From assembly GCA_021820965.1 (NCBI GenBank), contig JAKACZ010000011.1, positions 31,241 to 95,240 on the forward strand: a stretch of DNA of 64,000 bases, in the 5' to 3' direction. Shown here in pieces: positions 1-9,545 of this stretch. The position numbers were made by a program, and so were the translations under genes. Under the pieces are notes generated by a model. The model made no database searches. It was not told where the DNA came from and saw only the letters and a list, made by a program, of their open reading frames with translations. How positions within the stretch are numbered: the stretch's first letter is position 1; every line of letters begins with the position of its first letter. The DNA is from Bacillota bacterium. Lineage in GTDB: Bacteria; Bacillota; Sulfobacillia; Sulfobacillales; Sulfobacillaceae.

Positions 1-1
1 G

Positions 2-202
2 CAAGAATTATCGCGCCGATTGCATAGCTTGGCGCAGCGCCCGATCGGCATTCCGCCGATGCAAGGCTGGGTCGTCCTCGACGGCACTGTTCCCCGAAGC
101 CCGCGTCCCCTTGACCTGCGAGGCGGCCGCGGGCCCCGATGGGTGGTTACGGTCTCGTGGCCTGGCGACGTGCCCATCATTGAGCAATCACCGGTCGACT
201 GA
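2..202 (+). CDS. C-terminal end of an unidentified protein (cut by window edge)
   Basis: An open frame runs in from the left edge and ends at a TGA at 200-202. It encodes about 66 residues ending in VPIIEQSPVD. The composition (Pro, Arg, Trp, aliphatic stretch WVVTVSW) is plausible for a real C-terminus, but I recognise no family. It could also be a chance frame in GC-rich DNA. It is followed by about 185 bases without a gene before the next coding region. Confidence 0.35.
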   Translation, partial: QELSRRLHSLAQRPIGIPPMQGWVVLDGTVPRSPRPLDLRGGRGPRWVVTVSWPGDVPIIEQSPVD

Positions 203-387
203 TTTCCTTTTCCTGTCACATGATACACCACTGCGGTAGTGAAAATCCCACCGACGGCGCACAGTCTTGGCTGTGCTTTCATAAGTTTGCAATGGCGAAT
301 GCTGTTTTATAGCTTTGACATCCGTTAACCGAGTGACTAAGCTGATAACCGATGCAACCGACACCCCGACGCAAAGGCGTGACACCA

Positions 388-2184
388 ATGAAACCCTTCT
401 ACGCAATTCTGGCCAACGGCATGACGGCTCTGCTGGCGGGTCCGACGGGCGCCATTGATTGGCTTCCAGTACCGCGTTTTGACGGTCCCACACTGTTTGG
501 TCGCCTTCTGGATGAGCACTCCGGCGGGTACCTCAGCCTCGAACCCGATGTGTACGATAAGGTGGAGCAGCGCTATCTTCCGGACGGCTTATGTTTGGAA
601 ACGCATTTTGTCGTGGGTGCTGGACAAGCTCGTATTCGCACCTGGATGAGTGTCGGTCGCACGGCGATTTGGATGACTTGTCATACGGATGTTCCCGTCC
701 GTCTAACCTGTCGGCCCGCTTTCGGTTACGGGTCGGTTCGCCCCGCGTATCACCCAACCGCCGGCGGCATGCGTTACCAAAACCCGCACGGTCCCGAAAT
801 GGCACAGCTCATGGTGCATGGCCCCTACCAGTCATCGGGGCGGGTCGATCAATGGATCGTGGGCCCGGGCGAGGTCACCATTGTCATCCGCATTAGCACC
901 GAACAGCCGGCCGACATACGATGGCTTAACCGTCCCATTCCCAACGATCCCGAGCGCCAGTGGCAGCAAACCGCTGGCTATTGGCAGTCGGCCCGGCTCC
1001 CCTATCACGGGCCTTATGAAGACTTGTTCACTCGAAGCCTGGAGACAATACGCGCGCTGACCTTCCGCCCCACCGGAGCTCCGATCGCGGCCGCGACCAC
1101 GTCGCTGCCGGAACACCCCGGCGGCGCCCGGCAGTGGGACTACCGATACGTCTGGATCCGGGACAGCGCTTATGCCGGCGAGGCCTTACTGATGGCCGGG
1201 GATACCACCTCGGCCCGCCGCATAGCCGAGTTTTTGCTCGATGCGGTGTCCCCGACCGAACGGGTCTTTCCCGCGCCGTTTGTCCGTGTGGATGGCACAC
1301 TGCCCGACGGCGAACGTGACTTGCTATGGCTCTCCGGGCACGCCGAATCGCGCCCGGCACGAGCCGGAAACGGGGCTATCCACCAGTCTCAGCTCGATTT
1401 GGCGGGCAGCGTGCTGTGGCTGGTTTACCATCTGCAACAATGGCAGGCGGACGTTCAATGGCTCAAGCAATATTGGTGGGCCATCGAATCCTTGGCCGAA
1501 TGGATGCGGCATACCTGGTCGCAACCAGATGCTTCGCTCTGGGAATATCGGACAATCCGGGGCCGCCACACCCATTCACGGATGATGAATTGGGTCGGAT
1601 TAGTCTCGGCGAGTCTACTGGCAGAAGCAAATGCACAACTTGATAAAGCCGAACGCTGGCACCGGACGGCCGAAAAAGTCCGAGACACCATATTGAGCGA
1701 TGCCCGCTATAGCGGGGCGTTTTTCCCGCGCCCGGGCAACCCGTCGACAGATGCCGCGTTATTAACATTGCCGCTGTACGATTTTGCGCCGGTCAACGAC
1801 CCTCTGTTCCGGGCCACTCTCGATCAAATCGAGTCCGGCCTCTTAAGCGACGACATGGTCTATCGATACCGAGAGGACGACTTGGGCCAGGCGCGCCACC
1901 CCTTTATTTTGGCCGGGTTCTGGTACGCTCGGGTACTCTTGAGACTGGGCCGTCTGGCGGAAGCCGACCGGCTGATTCATCGGCATCTGGCGCTGGCCAC
2001 GCCTTTGGGCTTGTTCGGTGAGCACGCCGACCCGATCAGCGGTGAGGTGCGCGGGAACTTCCCTCAGTTATTTTCCCATGCCGGCTTGGTGATGACGTTG
2101 GCCGAACGCGAACAACTCGCGTCGGGCCGATCCTTGCTGCACTTTCCCCAGGACACCCGCCAGCGCATGGCCGGCTGGTCCTAA
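388..2184 (+). CDS. Glycoside hydrolase family 15 (glucoamylase/trehalase-like)
   Basis: Predicted 598-residue GH15 enzyme hydrolysing alpha-glucosidic bonds (maltodextrin or trehalose). The N-terminus has the family's GPTGAIDWLPVPRFD segment. The (alpha/alpha)6-barrel begins near residue 245 with RQWDYRYVWIRD, the family's substrate-binding signature. A likely general acid lies in SLWEYR, and the C-terminus keeps LFGEHAD and GNFPQLFSHAGL, where the catalytic base of the family sits. An ATG at 352 is in frame, but 388 is preferred because the homologous region starts there and AAAGGCG precedes it. No signal peptide is visible, so it is probably cytoplasmic. GH15 is confident; the exact substrate is not. 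Confidence 0.9.
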   Translation: MKPFYAILANGMTALLAGPTGAIDWLPVPRFDGPTLFGRLLDEHSGGYLSLEPDVYDKVEQRYLPDGLCLETHFVVGAGQARIRTWMSVGRTAIWMTCHTDVPVRLTCRPAFGYGSVRPAYHPTAGGMRYQNPHGPEMAQLMVHGPYQSSGRVDQWIVGPGEVTIVIRISTEQPADIRWLNRPIPNDPERQWQQTAGYWQSARLPYHGPYEDLFTRSLETIRALTFRPTGAPIAAATTSLPEHPGGARQWDYRYVWIRDSAYAGEALLMAGDTTSARRIAEFLLDAVSPTERVFPAPFVRVDGTLPDGERDLLWLSGHAESRPARAGNGAIHQSQLDLAGSVLWLVYHLQQWQADVQWLKQYWWAIESLAEWMRHTWSQPDASLWEYRTIRGRHTHSRMMNWVGLVSASLLAEANAQLDKAERWHRTAEKVRDTILSDARYSGAFFPRPGNPSTDAALLTLPLYDFAPVNDPLFRATLDQIESGLLSDDMVYRYREDDLGQARHPFILAGFWYARVLLRLGRLAEADRLIHRHLALATPLGLFGEHADPISGEVRGNFPQLFSHAGLVMTLAEREQLASGRSLLHFPQDTRQRMAGWS

Positions 2185-2239
2185 CCGGCCTCCCCATTGG
2201 CGCTGGCGCATCCTTATTATGGCAGCCAGGCAATCCGGC

Positions 2240-3160
2240 CTATCCGCGATAGACCGGCGTCACATAATGACGGTGGCGTGCAGACCGACCTCGGACCAAG
2301 TCATAATAGAGCTCCTGAAGTGCCAGCGTAATCGGACCGGGCTTTCCTTCACCCACCGGACGCCGGTCGACCGATATGACGGCCGCCAACTGCACGCCAG
2401 TGCCGCACAAGAAAATCTCCTCGGCACTATAAAGTTCTGTCCGATCAATGGGACGCACCTCGACCGGCACCGAAATCTCGCGCGCCAAGTCTATTGCCAC
2501 TTGGCGGGTGATACCTTCCAGGATGTCCGCCGTAACCGGTGGCGTGACCAAGACGCCTCCCCGGACCATGAACAAATTGGACGAACTGGCCTCAGACACA
2601 TGACCGTCATCCGCCAGCATAATAGCCTCGTCGTATCCGTCCACTTTTGCCTGGTCGCTGGACAATGCCGCGTTCACGTAAGCCCCCGATACCTTAGCGC
2701 GTGATGGGATCATATTGTCGGCAATGCGGCGCCAGCTTGACACCGACACCTGGATGCCTCCGGTGGCGACGTAGTTCCCCATAGGAACCGCGAACATGCC
2801 AAAACCGCTTTTAATCCCCGACAAGCCCACCTTGATCGCCGCATCAGCCTTGTACGCCAGTGGGCGGATATATACGTCCTCGCGAAATTGATTGGCCTTC
2901 AGCATGTCCTTGGTATGGGCGACCAGTTCTTCCACCGTGTAGGGCAGATCAATTTGCAGTACACGGGCCGACCGTTGCAAGCGGGCAAAGTGAGGGCCGA
3001 CCTGCACAACGTATAATTCCTCCTCTTGATCGTTCCAGTAGCCGCGAATCCCTTCGAACACGGCAGTCCCATAATTGAACGCATGCGTCGCGATATTTAC
3101 GTTGGCGTCCTTTAAAGGCATCAGTCTCCCGTCAAAAAATGCGATGGCCGGCTCTGTCAT
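2240..3160 (-). CDS. ilvE: Branched-chain amino acid aminotransferase
   Basis: A 306-residue class IV PLP-dependent aminotransferase performing the last step of Leu/Ile/Val synthesis or the first step of their breakdown. It shows the fold-type IV pattern: FEGIRGYW near residue 35, RPLAYK near 100, the probable Schiff-base lysine in SRAKVSGAY near 155, and EASSSNLF near 192 followed by LEGITRQ. The start has a strong GGAGGAGAT site just upstream. It is monocistronic and divergent from the small gene at 3302. D-amino-acid aminotransferase is a less likely alternative because of the length and the ILEGITR region. Confidence 0.93.
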   Translation of the reverse strand: MTEPAIAFFDGRLMPLKDANVNIATHAFNYGTAVFEGIRGYWNDQEEELYVVQVGPHFARLQRSARVLQIDLPYTVEELVAHTKDMLKANQFREDVYIRPLAYKADAAIKVGLSGIKSGFGMFAVPMGNYVATGGIQVSVSSWRRIADNMIPSRAKVSGAYVNAALSSDQAKVDGYDEAIMLADDGHVSEASSSNLFMVRGGVLVTPPVTADILEGITRQVAIDLAREISVPVEVRPIDRTELYSAEEIFLCGTGVQLAAVISVDRRPVGEGKPGPITLALQELYYDLVRGRSARHRHYVTPVYRG

Positions 3161-3301
3161 CCAATATCTCCTCCACGTTGTGATCGATAGCTCTAGTTCT
3201 CACTCCTTCGACACTGGCCCCTTATTATTCCTTCGATCTCAGCAATCTTTTTTGGCATAAGAACGTCTAAGAGATAGACACTAGAACGCGGAGGTGAATC
3301 G

Positions 3302-3571
3302 ATGAAGATCAAGGACTTCCACATCACCGGGCAATATCCTGTGCTGTCCGTGGAAACGGAAATTGAGGAGGCGGACGTCAGTGAACAAAACGCCGCCCAG
3401 ACCGTTCGGCTGCAGCTAGGCTCCTGGAGCTATGTCTCGCTCCTGAGCGAGGCCGAGCTCAAAAGCCTGATCCATCTGGTCTACGAGAGCCACCAAACAA
3501 AGCCCACCAAAGCGATGGCGAAGTTAACCGGCGCATCACTGAAAAATGCCTCGGACGTGGAACTGCCGTAA
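3302..3571 (+). CDS. Small conserved-looking cytoplasmic protein, function unknown
   Basis: An 89-residue protein with a good GGAGGTGA ribosome binding site 5 bases before the ATG. It is acidic in the N-terminal half (EIEEADVSEQN) and basic near the C-terminus (KPTKAMAK), with no signal peptide or membrane segment. Its stop lies 3 bases from the converging stop of the DUF4012 gene, so the two genes abut tail to tail. No family is recognised. It is accepted as real because of the binding site, the tight packing and a normal amino-acid composition. Confidence 0.7.
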   Translation: MKIKDFHITGQYPVLSVETEIEEADVSEQNAAQTVRLQLGSWSYVSLLSEAELKSLIHLVYESHQTKPTKAMAKLTGASLKNASDVELP

Positions 3572-3574
3572 TAC

Positions 3575-5428
3575 TTAGCGGTTGGCCCAGTGAAACACCA
3601 GGTCATGGGTGAAAGGCACAGTCTTTCGAAATGAGGCACGGATCACCGTGAGGCGCTGGTGATTGACACCGGGTTGCAGCTGAACAGTCAGTTCCGTCGG
3701 CGAGAGCCCAGCAGGTAGCCAATAGGTCACGGTCACAGTATGCGTGGCAATCGGCTGTGAATTACTCGTTCTGTCAGGTAAATTAACGTGGCCGCCAAAT
3801 ACTGTTTTGTTGACGGTGGTGTTCACGTAATCCTCATAGGGAATGCCGTCCACCCCCGAGATGGAGATTAACTGCGAACCCAGCGGAACATAAAACCGCA
3901 CCCACGACCGATACGGCACAAACAGCCATCCGTTGTCTACCGCCGGATCGCGCCAGCTCATGCTGGTCGTTTGACGATAGCGCGAGCCAACCTTAGTCAG
4001 CTTGGTCACGAGGTGGTAGCTCATACGGTAGTTATCTTTGTGGCCGAGCAAGTTTTCGTCGACTACCGATAAATAGTCGCCGGCGACGTATCGGTCCATC
4101 ACCCCGCCCCAATGGTAGCGGCGGACCAACGCTTCAGCTTGGGGGTTGTTGAAATTCAGTACAATAAACTTGCGGTTCAGACTGAGATTGACCGTGCGCA
4201 GCACACGAGCCAACTCTTGGCCATGCGAATTCATGACCTCATGAAACAAGGTTTTCATCATCGTCCCAATAAACTTCTTGCGGACGTTATCGGGAAGGCC
4301 CTGCCCCTCGGCCATATCTTCCATCTTAATGTTGGCGTCGGCCTCGGTCAGATGAACCGGTCCCTTGGGAGTCGGGACCGTCAAGCCCCCAACATCGCCA
4401 ATCAGGCGGTCAACGAACCAGGTATCGACAAAAATGACGCCGTCGACCTTGGGTGCGTTGGGGATGGAATCGTAAAACTGCTTGATATAGGACACGGTGG
4501 TGGGCACGTCGGGCGAGGTGTTGGCGTCGCGAAGATGCCAGTAATAGACCGGGAGGTCATTGGCGATCACCGGCGAGGCGGGCGCATGATAGGTCACCTG
4601 GGCATCGAGCAGGTACATGTTTTGCGCACGAATCCGGCCCAGCTTGCCTTGGTCCAGCGTGACATAACCGTATGCGGTCATAAATCCGCCGGTCGCACGC
4701 AGTTCCCCGCTGTTTTGAAAAATCAGCAAATAGCGCTTGGCCGTCGGATCACCGAGAATATTTTGCAGCACCGCACTCGATTGATAAATCAGCGGCATAT
4801 TCTTGACCGCCGTGTCTAGCAGGGACTTGGCCGTGTTCAGCTTCTGTCCCAAGGGTGCCAAAAATCCGCGGAAATCCTGGGGATTTACCTGATCCAGGCG
4901 TCGCGCCGCTCTAGCGAAGTCGGGATAGGCTCTTTTGAGGTCGGGACCCAATATCGGCAGTGCCGATACGAAGGCCTCAACTTTCTTTTGGCCTGACGGG
5001 CGGGCTCTAGGATGGGCCGCCGTCGCATAGCCCAGCAATGGAGCCATGCGCGACAGTGCCGGCATCATCATCAATACCCCGCCGAGTCCCTGTTGCACCG
5101 CTGCAAGCGCCGCTTGTCCGTCCCGGTATTTGCTTCCCACACCGGGCACCCAGGCCCAATAACGCATCCAGCCGAGGGTACGGGAAATACTATCCATTTG
5201 TTGATTCAACTGATTCAGGCTCTGGGCCAGATCGGCGAAATTATGCGCCTTATTGGCCGCTGCTAAGGCTCTTACGTCATGTTTGGCAATCATTGCCTGG
5301 TGGTATAATACCATCCCGGGAGCAATTATCCATGCCAGCAACAAGGCCGCAATGAAGGCCCCCGTTCCTAGCCGTCGGCGACGGCTGGAGTCGTCCTGTT
5401 CCGAGACCAAACGCGTCAACTCCCACAT
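3575..5428 (-). CDS. DUF4012 domain protein, membrane anchored
   Basis: A 617-residue protein with an Arg-rich cytoplasmic start (SSRRRRLGTG) and one transmembrane segment at about residues 22-42. The long extracytoplasmic part resembles DUF4012 proteins, which often lie in exopolysaccharide or surface-glycan loci. The core is around residues 230-420, with YLLIFQNSGELRATGGF, the signature of the family. The C-terminal 150 residues look beta-rich. The biochemical role is unknown. An O-antigen-ligase-like gene lies 22 kb away, so any link is only suggestive. The start ATG (MWELTRL) has a weak binding site. Confidence 0.8.
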   Translation of the reverse strand: MWELTRLVSEQDDSSRRRRLGTGAFIAALLLAWIIAPGMVLYHQAMIAKHDVRALAAANKAHNFADLAQSLNQLNQQMDSISRTLGWMRYWAWVPGVGSKYRDGQAALAAVQQGLGGVLMMMPALSRMAPLLGYATAAHPRARPSGQKKVEAFVSALPILGPDLKRAYPDFARAARRLDQVNPQDFRGFLAPLGQKLNTAKSLLDTAVKNMPLIYQSSAVLQNILGDPTAKRYLLIFQNSGELRATGGFMTAYGYVTLDQGKLGRIRAQNMYLLDAQVTYHAPASPVIANDLPVYYWHLRDANTSPDVPTTVSYIKQFYDSIPNAPKVDGVIFVDTWFVDRLIGDVGGLTVPTPKGPVHLTEADANIKMEDMAEGQGLPDNVRKKFIGTMMKTLFHEVMNSHGQELARVLRTVNLSLNRKFIVLNFNNPQAEALVRRYHWGGVMDRYVAGDYLSVVDENLLGHKDNYRMSYHLVTKLTKVGSRYRQTTSMSWRDPAVDNGWLFVPYRSWVRFYVPLGSQLISISGVDGIPYEDYVNTTVNKTVFGGHVNLPDRTSNSQPIATHTVTVTYWLPAGLSPTELTVQLQPGVNHQRLTVIRASFRKTVPFTHDLVFHWANR

Positions 5429-5964
5429 TGTGAATCATCCCGTTAATATTTGCCACGGCCCCCATTTCAGCGAAATTCGTATCGATATCGATATGAGACG
5501 CCTAACGGCTTCGTGCCCGACTGTCGGTCACCCCCTGCCCGCTTGGTCACCAAAAGCCCGCGAGAAGCCCCGGCCTTCAGGCACTATCGAGAACGGCGAC
5601 TTCGGCCATGTCTACCCGGTCCTCCGCTACTATAGGCCACTCGGCGGGGTTCACTTCATCCAGCTGCGGCCGACTTTAACTGTTGGGCCGCCAGGTTAAT
5701 GAACGCCCTCATTTACGGTGCCGGCCAAGTCGATCATGGCATTGGTACCGCCGCCGTGCAACAAATTGCGATGCGCGACCCGGCTTAGCTTCGTCCTTAG
5801 TGTTCTCCTGCCGGAATGGCTCGAACATTGCACGATGCCCATCCTCTCTGCTCCCCCGTTATCGACATGATATACTACAATGGCCTGTATTTTCCTGCTT
5901 GAAAACGATGGCGGTGCGGGACACGATTAGAAATCGCCGCAACCGCGTGAAGGAAGTGGCCTGA
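5429..5964. other. Intergenic region before speE, no gene seen
   Basis: About 540 bases between divergently transcribed genes. Only short shadow frames are present. There is an ATCGATATCGAT palindrome near 5480 and an AT-richer stretch with TGATATACT near 5869 that could be part of the speE promoter. No RNA gene or repeat is recognised. Confidence 0.5.
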
Positions 5965-6825
5965 ATGGCATTGTGGTTTTCGGAGACGGCGTCGCCGGGA
6001 CATCGGCTCGATTGGAAAGTTAAGCGAATGCTGTTTTCGGGACAGTCGGAACTGCAGACCGTCGAAGTGCTGGATACCGAGCAATTTGGTCCCTCGCTGG
6101 TTTTGGACGGCATTATGCAAACCACTACCGGTGATGAATACATCTACCATGAAATGATGGCCTGGGTACCGTTAAACGCGCATCCCCGGCCCGAGCAAGT
6201 GCTGATTATCGGGGGCGGCGACGGCGGGCTAGCGCGGGAAGTACTCCAATCACCTAAGGTGAAAGAGGTCACCCTGGTCGAAATCGATCCGCTGGTTATC
6301 GAGGTCTCGCGAAAGTTTTTACCAACCCATGGGGCGGCCTTTGACGATCCACGCTTTAAGTTGGTGATTGGCGATGGATTGGCCTACTTAGCCAAGCCTG
6401 ACCACCACTACGACCTTATCCTGGTTGATTCCACCGATCCGGAGGGCACGGGGCCCGGGAGCGTCCTATACACCGAGGAATTCCATCAACGGGTACGAAG
6501 CGCGCTCACCGACCAAGGGCTCTACGTGCAGCAAAGCGGAACCCCAACCTACAACCCGGAAGTGCTGCGTGATGCCAGCCACAGCGTCAGTCGCGTGTTT
6601 CCCATTTGCCGCGTCTATTGGTGCGTGGTACCCACATACCCCGGCGGTCTCTTTACCTTTACCAGCGGGTCTATGAAGTACGATCTGATGCAGTTCCAGG
6701 CGACTCATGTGAATCATGCTCGATGGTACACTGCAGCCATACATCGCGCATCGTTCGCGCTACCTCCCATAGTAGCCCGCCTGGTGCCTAATGAAGTGAG
6801 TCAGGCACAGTCACGTGCGGAGTAA
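5965..6825 (+). CDS. speE: Spermidine synthase (polyamine aminopropyltransferase)
   Basis: A 286-residue enzyme transferring aminopropyl from decarboxylated SAM to putrescine. It carries all family motifs: the substrate-binding N-terminal beta domain (VLDGIMQTTTGDEYIYHEM), the nucleotide-binding GGGDGGLAREVL near residue 80, VEIDPLVIEVSRKFLP near 110, and catalytic LVDSTDPEGTGPG near 155 followed by LYTEEF. AAGGAAG lies 8 bases before the ATG. No speD or speB is in this window. The 3' end overlaps the converging oxidase remnant by 15 bases. Confidence 0.96.
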   Translation: MALWFSETASPGHRLDWKVKRMLFSGQSELQTVEVLDTEQFGPSLVLDGIMQTTTGDEYIYHEMMAWVPLNAHPRPEQVLIIGGGDGGLAREVLQSPKVKEVTLVEIDPLVIEVSRKFLPTHGAAFDDPRFKLVIGDGLAYLAKPDHHYDLILVDSTDPEGTGPGSVLYTEEFHQRVRSALTDQGLYVQQSGTPTYNPEVLRDASHSVSRVFPICRVYWCVVPTYPGGLFTFTSGSMKYDLMQFQATHVNHARWYTAAIHRASFALPPIVARLVPNEVSQAQSRAE

Positions 6826-7160
6826 ACTGCGCTGGCTCTTGTTTAGCAGCCTGAGCCCTCGTTCCGGCGACAGTACAGTATGTCCCGCGCTTAGCGGAAA
6901 GCGGCGCCACGGCAGGGAACTAAGGAGCCGAATGCGCGGGTCCATTTCGCCTGATAGCACCGCCCGTGCCAACAGCCATCCCATCTCGGTCGAGAGCGCA
7001 GCGCCGTGCCCGGTATAGCCCCCCGCCACCAAGACGCCATTTTTCAGACGCGCCAAATGCGGTATGAAGTCCGACGATATGGCGATGCGCCCAGTCCACT
7101 GATGAGACAGGCGAGCCCCGGCCAGGGCAGGCATGCGCTCCTCTAATTGACGCATGCTGT
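6811..7160 (-). pseudogene. C-terminal remnant of FAD-dependent D-amino-acid/glycine oxidase (DAO family)
   Basis: About 115 residues match the end of DAO-type flavoproteins: RLSHQWTGRIAISSDFIPH followed by GVLVAGGYTGHGAALST and GWLLARAVLSGE. These normally close a protein of about 400 residues. The FAD-binding N-terminus is absent. Upstream DNA on the same strand is instead a TnpB fragment, so the gene was decapitated by insertion and deletion. It is not expected to be functional. Confidence 0.75.
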
Positions 7161-7189
7161 TGGTAAAACCACCGCCGTTTTTCTTGGTG

Positions 7190-7552
7190 CGCCAGCTTCC
7201 GTTCTTGTCCCGCAATCCGTCGCCCATTGGGATGGAGGGATCCTCGGAGTGCGGTCAACCGGGCTCGCGTCTTTTTGATCCGCTACGTCCATAAGGCGAG
7301 TCCGTCTTGCATGGCTTGATGGCGAGCCCGGATGAGGTCTTGGGCCTCCTGTACCGCATCTTTGGCATAGCGTAAAGGCAGCGTGGTGTCACTCGACAGA
7401 TGACGTTCTAAAGCGCCCACGTTGGACAGTCCTTCAACCCAGCGCTTGAACGCAAACCGGAGCATCAAGCCATACTTGCGCATCAGGCGGCGTAATACCG
7501 TGTCGTGTTCGGGTGTGACGTCGGGCAACACGCCAAAAATGGTCGTTTTCAT
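7190..7552 (-). pseudogene. N-terminal remnant of an IS200/IS605-type TnpB
   Basis: From the ATG at 7552 (MKTTIFGVLPD) the frame gives RRLMRKYGLMLRFAFKRW and LRYAKDAVQEAQDLI, resembling the start of TnpB/OrfB proteins. A TAG at 7283-7285 interrupts it. The same frame then continues with RIKKTRARL and RIAGQERKLAHQEKR, the usual basic helical stretch of TnpB, before homology is lost near 7190 at the junction with the oxidase remnant. The RuvC nuclease part is missing. The family call rests on the N-terminal pattern only. Confidence 0.55.
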
Positions 7553-8884
7553 TCCGACACTCCTTCCTGAGCTCCGGTCGCCAGGGCTTGCCGCCCGGTG
7601 GCAGCGAGCTTGGTGCCCCCGCCTTGGCCGGCAATCCGTGCGGAGACCGCGTCGTGATCGCGATCCACTCGTCCACCAGGTCTTGTGGGTCATCCTGTAC
7701 CGTGTGCTCCCTGACGATAATGGGCGCGCCGACGGCGTGCCGAACGGTGTCGAGATCAGCAACATCCCCCCGCGCGCGGCAATCCCGGTATTCTCCGACC
7801 CCCATGCCGACGGGTTCTGGCCTTCCGCCCACAGCCCAATCCCGCGCTTCTCATTCCTCGCCCGGCCTCCTGTCTCCGTTCGGATGGACTGGTCCCACGC
7901 GGATCCTTGCTCCCACGCGATGTGATGGGCCCGCGTGGACATCCTTCCCCGAGCGATAGCTCAGGGGCATCCACCGCCAAGATTCGGACCACGCTTCGGC
8001 CCGTGCGTTGTGGCACCCCTGACCCCCTGAAGGACGTCAAGGGTCTGCCGTCCACGGTGCCCTTTCGATCAAGACGACGGCTCTTCGTCAATACATATGT
8101 TTGAACACAGTGTATCATGGTCCCCGCGCAGTGTCCATCCACCATCGGAGCGGTGTCGAACGATTTGTCCTCTGAAATGGTCATGGATCCACGCAAGGTT
8201 CCACGCTCGCATGGTGGCTGACATCCTGATGCCGCCACGCATTGAGAAATGTATGGATTGGGGTGGACTTACCGCGCCGCCCAAATCAATCCGGGCAAGA
8301 CTTTCAAGTTGTTCTTGCTCGTGGAAAGTCGAGAGTATTATACCATCTTCCCATAGATCATCATATATTAGTAGTAAGCAGTTTGAACCTCCCGGGAAGA
8401 TGCTGTAGCCTCAAGATGTCCGGTTGGTGTCAGATCGCAATTGATGGCTTCATTCCTGTCAAGTCTCACACTATTTGGCGCAAAAATCGGCGATTTGTCT
8501 ATAATTGGCTGTCCCGTTCTCGGGCGCGGGTTCCAAGTAGGGTAAGTTTGACCAAAACTGCGAAATGTTAATCAGAGCCTCTAAAGCCCGCAATGCGGGA
8601 CACCTCCTACGGGATTTTCTCCGTTCAGTGGCCGTTATTCGCCTTTGTCGTCTGCAGGCTATGTTGATTGCACCGACTTAATACCTGATAACGCCACGTG
8701 ATGGTCCTTTTTCGCTCGTCGGCCCACCGCGGGCACGCAATCGTTTCGGTATGGCACACACCTGAGGGTTGGTCAGCGTCCAAGGTGTGTATCAATCCGC
8801 ACGACGATTCGAGGCGTTCTGAGGTTGCATGTCAGACATCTCTTTCTATGCTTTTTTGGGGGACGGTAAATATTGGCTGGGAAC
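7553..8884. other. Gene-poor region next to the TnpB remnant
   Basis: About 1.3 kb with only overlapping frames in both directions. GC-rich DNA at 7560-8080 gives several long but mutually incompatible frames, typical of decayed coding DNA. From 8240 the base composition becomes AT-richer. No intact gene, tRNA or clear inverted repeat was identified. A hairpin-like CCCGCAATGCGGG lies at about 8587. Confidence 0.45.
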
Positions 8885-8980
8885 CCACGTTCCCTAAGAC
8901 AATCCGACCGAAAGGCTGGGTCGCAAAGCCACGGAATCTGACGTCCCACAAAGGCGGTAAGGCAGCTATGCTGCTAACGT
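8885..8980 (+). promoter_or_regulatory. Candidate cyclic-di-GMP-I (GEMM) riboswitch
   Basis: The segment contains CCGACCGAAAGG followed by GTCGCAAAGCCACGGAATCT at 8919-8938. This closely follows the GEMM consensus of a GAAA-capped stem and then (G)ACGCAAAGCC..CGG..CT. After that come GGCGGTAAGG and the hairpin GGCAGC-TAT-GCTGCT at 8960-8974, matching the second GEMM stem. The 5' flank is more diverged and one consensus A is T. The nearest downstream intact gene is the secreted protein at 9546, about 560 bases away. It could be a decayed element. Confidence 0.42.
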
Positions 8981-8984
8981 ATCC

Positions 8985-9545
8985 TTCTACACATCATCCT
9001 ACACCACCGGTGCGCCGCAAACTCGTACCCTATAGCAGCGCGCTCATTCAACCCGGGTCGATGGCCGGCCTACTAGGTGTCGATCCAATTTCCGCGATCG
9101 ACTTGGGATCCTACACGGGGGCTAGTGGTTGATTGGCCATTCTCGGTAGCGGCCGAAGACCGTGACCTGGTGGCCACATTGGCACGCTATAACACCTCTC
9201 GCGTCGCAGTAGCGGACGGTCTGGCGAAATGAGGCATGGCATGGGCGTAGGAGGTTCTGTAGACCAAAACTTAAAACCACAATAAGAAATCGGCGGTCTG
9301 ACAGTCCCCAATACAGCGGCACGACGTCGATGACGTTACTATGAAACCTTTGAGAATGTAGTAGCGTTTTGTTAATAGAGATGCTACTACCCGAGCTAAG
9401 GTGGAACCGACCAGTTTGTCGGCTACAAAATATTGAGAGTCCGATACATGTATCACCAAAGGCGCGTCGAATGGTGTACTGTATTGACAATATTTGGGTT
9501 GTCGATCTGAGTTGTTGATGTCAAGTCTCCAGAAAGGAAGTATGC
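8985..9545. other. Leader/intergenic DNA before the secreted gene at 9546
   Basis: About 560 bases with no convincing gene. Short frames around 9000-9130 have no binding site. The 3' half is AT-richer (9250-9540) and would be the promoter region of the secreted gene. It ends in GAAAGGAAG just before the ATG at 9546. Confidence 0.5.

Noticed and set aside
4112..4819. 235-codon open frame opposite the DUF4012 gene
   Set aside because: It lies wholly antisense to a well-supported gene, has no binding site and shows a composition (His, Gln, Arg) typical of a shadow frame.
5863..5880. SigA-type promoter before speE
   Set aside because: A TATACT-like -10 is present, but no matching -35 lies 16-18 bases upstream, so it is not listed as a feature.
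8698..9132. 144-codon frame across the candidate riboswitch
   Set aside because: No binding site and no protein-like pattern; it overlaps a better-supported structured RNA element.
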